Shown here: positions 6,324 through 6,829 of the stretch, in pieces
How positions within the stretch are numbered: position 1 is the stretch's first letter
Layout of the letters: the number at the start of each line of letters is the position of its first letter
Source: CAZKTS01 sp964555735
GTDB taxonomy: Bacteria; Actinomycetota; Acidimicrobiia; IMCC26256; PALSA-555
Reading direction: 5' to 3'
NCBI GenBank assembly: GCA_964555735.1
Contig: CAZKTS010000233.1
Span: 1 to 6,829, forward strand
Length of the DNA: 6,829 nt
Program-made: the position numbers and the translations under genes
The notes under the pieces: generated by a model
Told to the model about the DNA's origin: nothing
What the model saw: only the letters and a program-made list of their open reading frames with translations
Databases searched by the model: none

Positions 6324-6557
6324 TCAGGAAGAGGAGCTCTCCGGCCCCTGGCGCCGGCGCCGGATGCGGTCCATGAAGAACAGCGCCGCGGTGATCAGCA
6401 TGACCATCGCGGCCATGAGCACGAAGGCGAGCCCACCGCCGCCGTTCTCGCCGGCGGCGTCGACGATCTGCTGCGCGCCGGCGGGCGCGGCGAGGCCGAG
6501 CACCGCGGCGATCGCGGTGGCGGTGACGATGACGGTCCGGCGGATGCGACTGCTCAT
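6324..6557 (-). CDS. Small secreted-signal, single-span membrane protein of unknown function
   Basis: This 77-residue protein starts with a basic n-region (RIRR, residues 4-7) and a hydrophobic stretch ending in APAGA, a good signal-peptidase I site after A28. A short Gly/Asp/Asn-containing linker (29-42) follows, then a transmembrane helix at about 43-62 (LAFVLMAAMVMLITAALFFM) and a positively charged tail (DRIRRRRQ) that should remain in the cytoplasm. The mature protein would thus be a single-span peptide with its N-terminus outside. The ATG is supported by an AGGAG five bases upstream, and the upstream gene's stop overlaps that site, pointing to coupled translation. I do not recognise the family. 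Small single-span proteins of this topology include subunits of respiratory or cytochrome-maturation complexes (CcmD-like, for example), but no diagnostic motif supports that here. Confidence 0.75.
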   Translation of the reverse strand: MSSRIRRTVIVTATAIAAVLGLAAPAGAQQIVDAAGENGGGGLAFVLMAAMVMLITAALFFMDRIRRRRQGPESSSS

Positions 6558-6562
6558 CGGAG

Positions 6563-6567
6563 CTCCT
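6563..6567 (-). promoter_or_regulatory. Shine-Dalgarno site (AGGAG) overlapping the upstream stop codon
   Basis: On the minus strand the sequence reads TGAGGAGCTCCGATG. The final A of the upstream gene's TGA (6569-6567) is the first base of AGGAG, and five bases separate this site from the ATG at 6557. It fixes the start of the 77-residue protein and implies that ribosomes ending the upstream gene can reinitiate here. Confidence 0.75.
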
Positions 6568-6829
6568 CAGCTCGTGGTGGCCGGCGTGGCGGACGCGGCG
6601 GCCTTGCGCTTCTCGGCGGCCTGCTCGTCACGCTCGCGCCAGTGGAGGCCGGCGAGTCCGATGCCGAACAGGATGATCGAGCTGATGAACGCCACCAGCG
6701 GTGGCACACGGAGCGAGCCGAGGTCGCGCTCGAGGATCAGGAAGCCGGCCTTGTCCTTGTTGTCGTTGCAGACGGGCTCGGGTGGCGTGACCCCGAACGG
6801 GTACTCGAGCGGATCCGGCGTCTCCACCT
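6567..6829 (-). CDS. Single-span membrane protein of unknown function, possibly 5' truncated by window
   Basis: The frame is open to the right edge, with 86 codons counted from a possible GTG at 6827. Whether that GTG is the start cannot be decided, because only two bases (AG) lie upstream; the protein may be longer. The visible part has a Pro/Asp-rich hydrophilic segment with one cysteine (C20, in VCNDNKDK), a transmembrane helix at about residues 41-63 (VPPLVAFISSIILFGIGLAGLHW), and a charged Lys/Arg/Glu/Ala tail (RERDEQAAEKRKAA) ending in a Thr/Ser-rich tip. The charge distribution suggests N-outside, C-inside orientation. It is followed directly by the 77-residue membrane protein, so the two probably share a transcript and may work together. 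I do not recognise the family. Confidence 0.65.
   Translation of the reverse strand, partial: VETPDPLEYPFGVTPPEPVCNDNKDKAGFLILERDLGSLRVPPLVAFISSIILFGIGLAGLHWRERDEQAAEKRKAAASATPATTS

Overview
The window looks like chromosomal DNA of a high-GC actinobacterium. Codons are strongly G/C-ending, GTG starts are used, two promoters look leaderless, and the HemB metal-site sequence is of the kind I associate with Actinobacteria. An Acidimicrobiia-like lineage is my best guess from gene order and fusion style, but this is inference and cannot be proven from this stretch. The content is mostly core metabolism: tetrapyrrole (heme/siroheme/B12 precursor) biosynthesis by the C5 (glutamyl-tRNA) route.

Layout, left to right. 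(1) Bases 1-952 (+) hold the 3' part of a cobA-hemD fusion: the end of a uroporphyrinogen-III C-methyltransferase followed by a complete uroporphyrinogen-III synthase domain. (2) A convergent junction of about 40 bases carries a long imperfect hairpin (943-979). (3) Bases 993-3764 (-) encode a 923-residue LAL/MalT-like regulator with an N-terminal ATPase and a C-terminal LuxR-type HTH. It lies against the direction of the hem genes. (4) A 93-base divergent region (3765-3857) holds two face-to-face TANNNT -10 boxes, each placed so that its transcript should begin at or within one base of a GTG start, plus two perfect inverted repeats. (5) hemB (3858-4835, +) and hemL (4873-6150, +) follow. A perfect 11-bp inverted repeat ends on the base just before the hemL ATG. 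(6) A gene-free stretch of 173 bases (6151-6323) between convergent genes holds several inverted repeats. (7) Two small single-span membrane proteins of unknown function lie on the minus strand (6324-6557, and 6567 to the window edge), apparently translationally coupled.

How the genes fit together. HemL makes 5-aminolevulinate from glutamate-1-semialdehyde, and HemB condenses two molecules to porphobilinogen. HemC, not in the window, makes hydroxymethylbilane, which HemD cyclises to uroporphyrinogen III. CobA diverts part of that product to siroheme and cobalamin. The large regulator splits the two halves of the pathway and shares its promoter region with hemB, so local control of hemB-hemL is a reasonable but untested idea. 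I found no mobile element, CRISPR array, tRNA or rRNA, and no clear evidence of a wholly new system. The best leads are the regulatory architecture of the regulator/hemB region and the hairpin at the hemL start.
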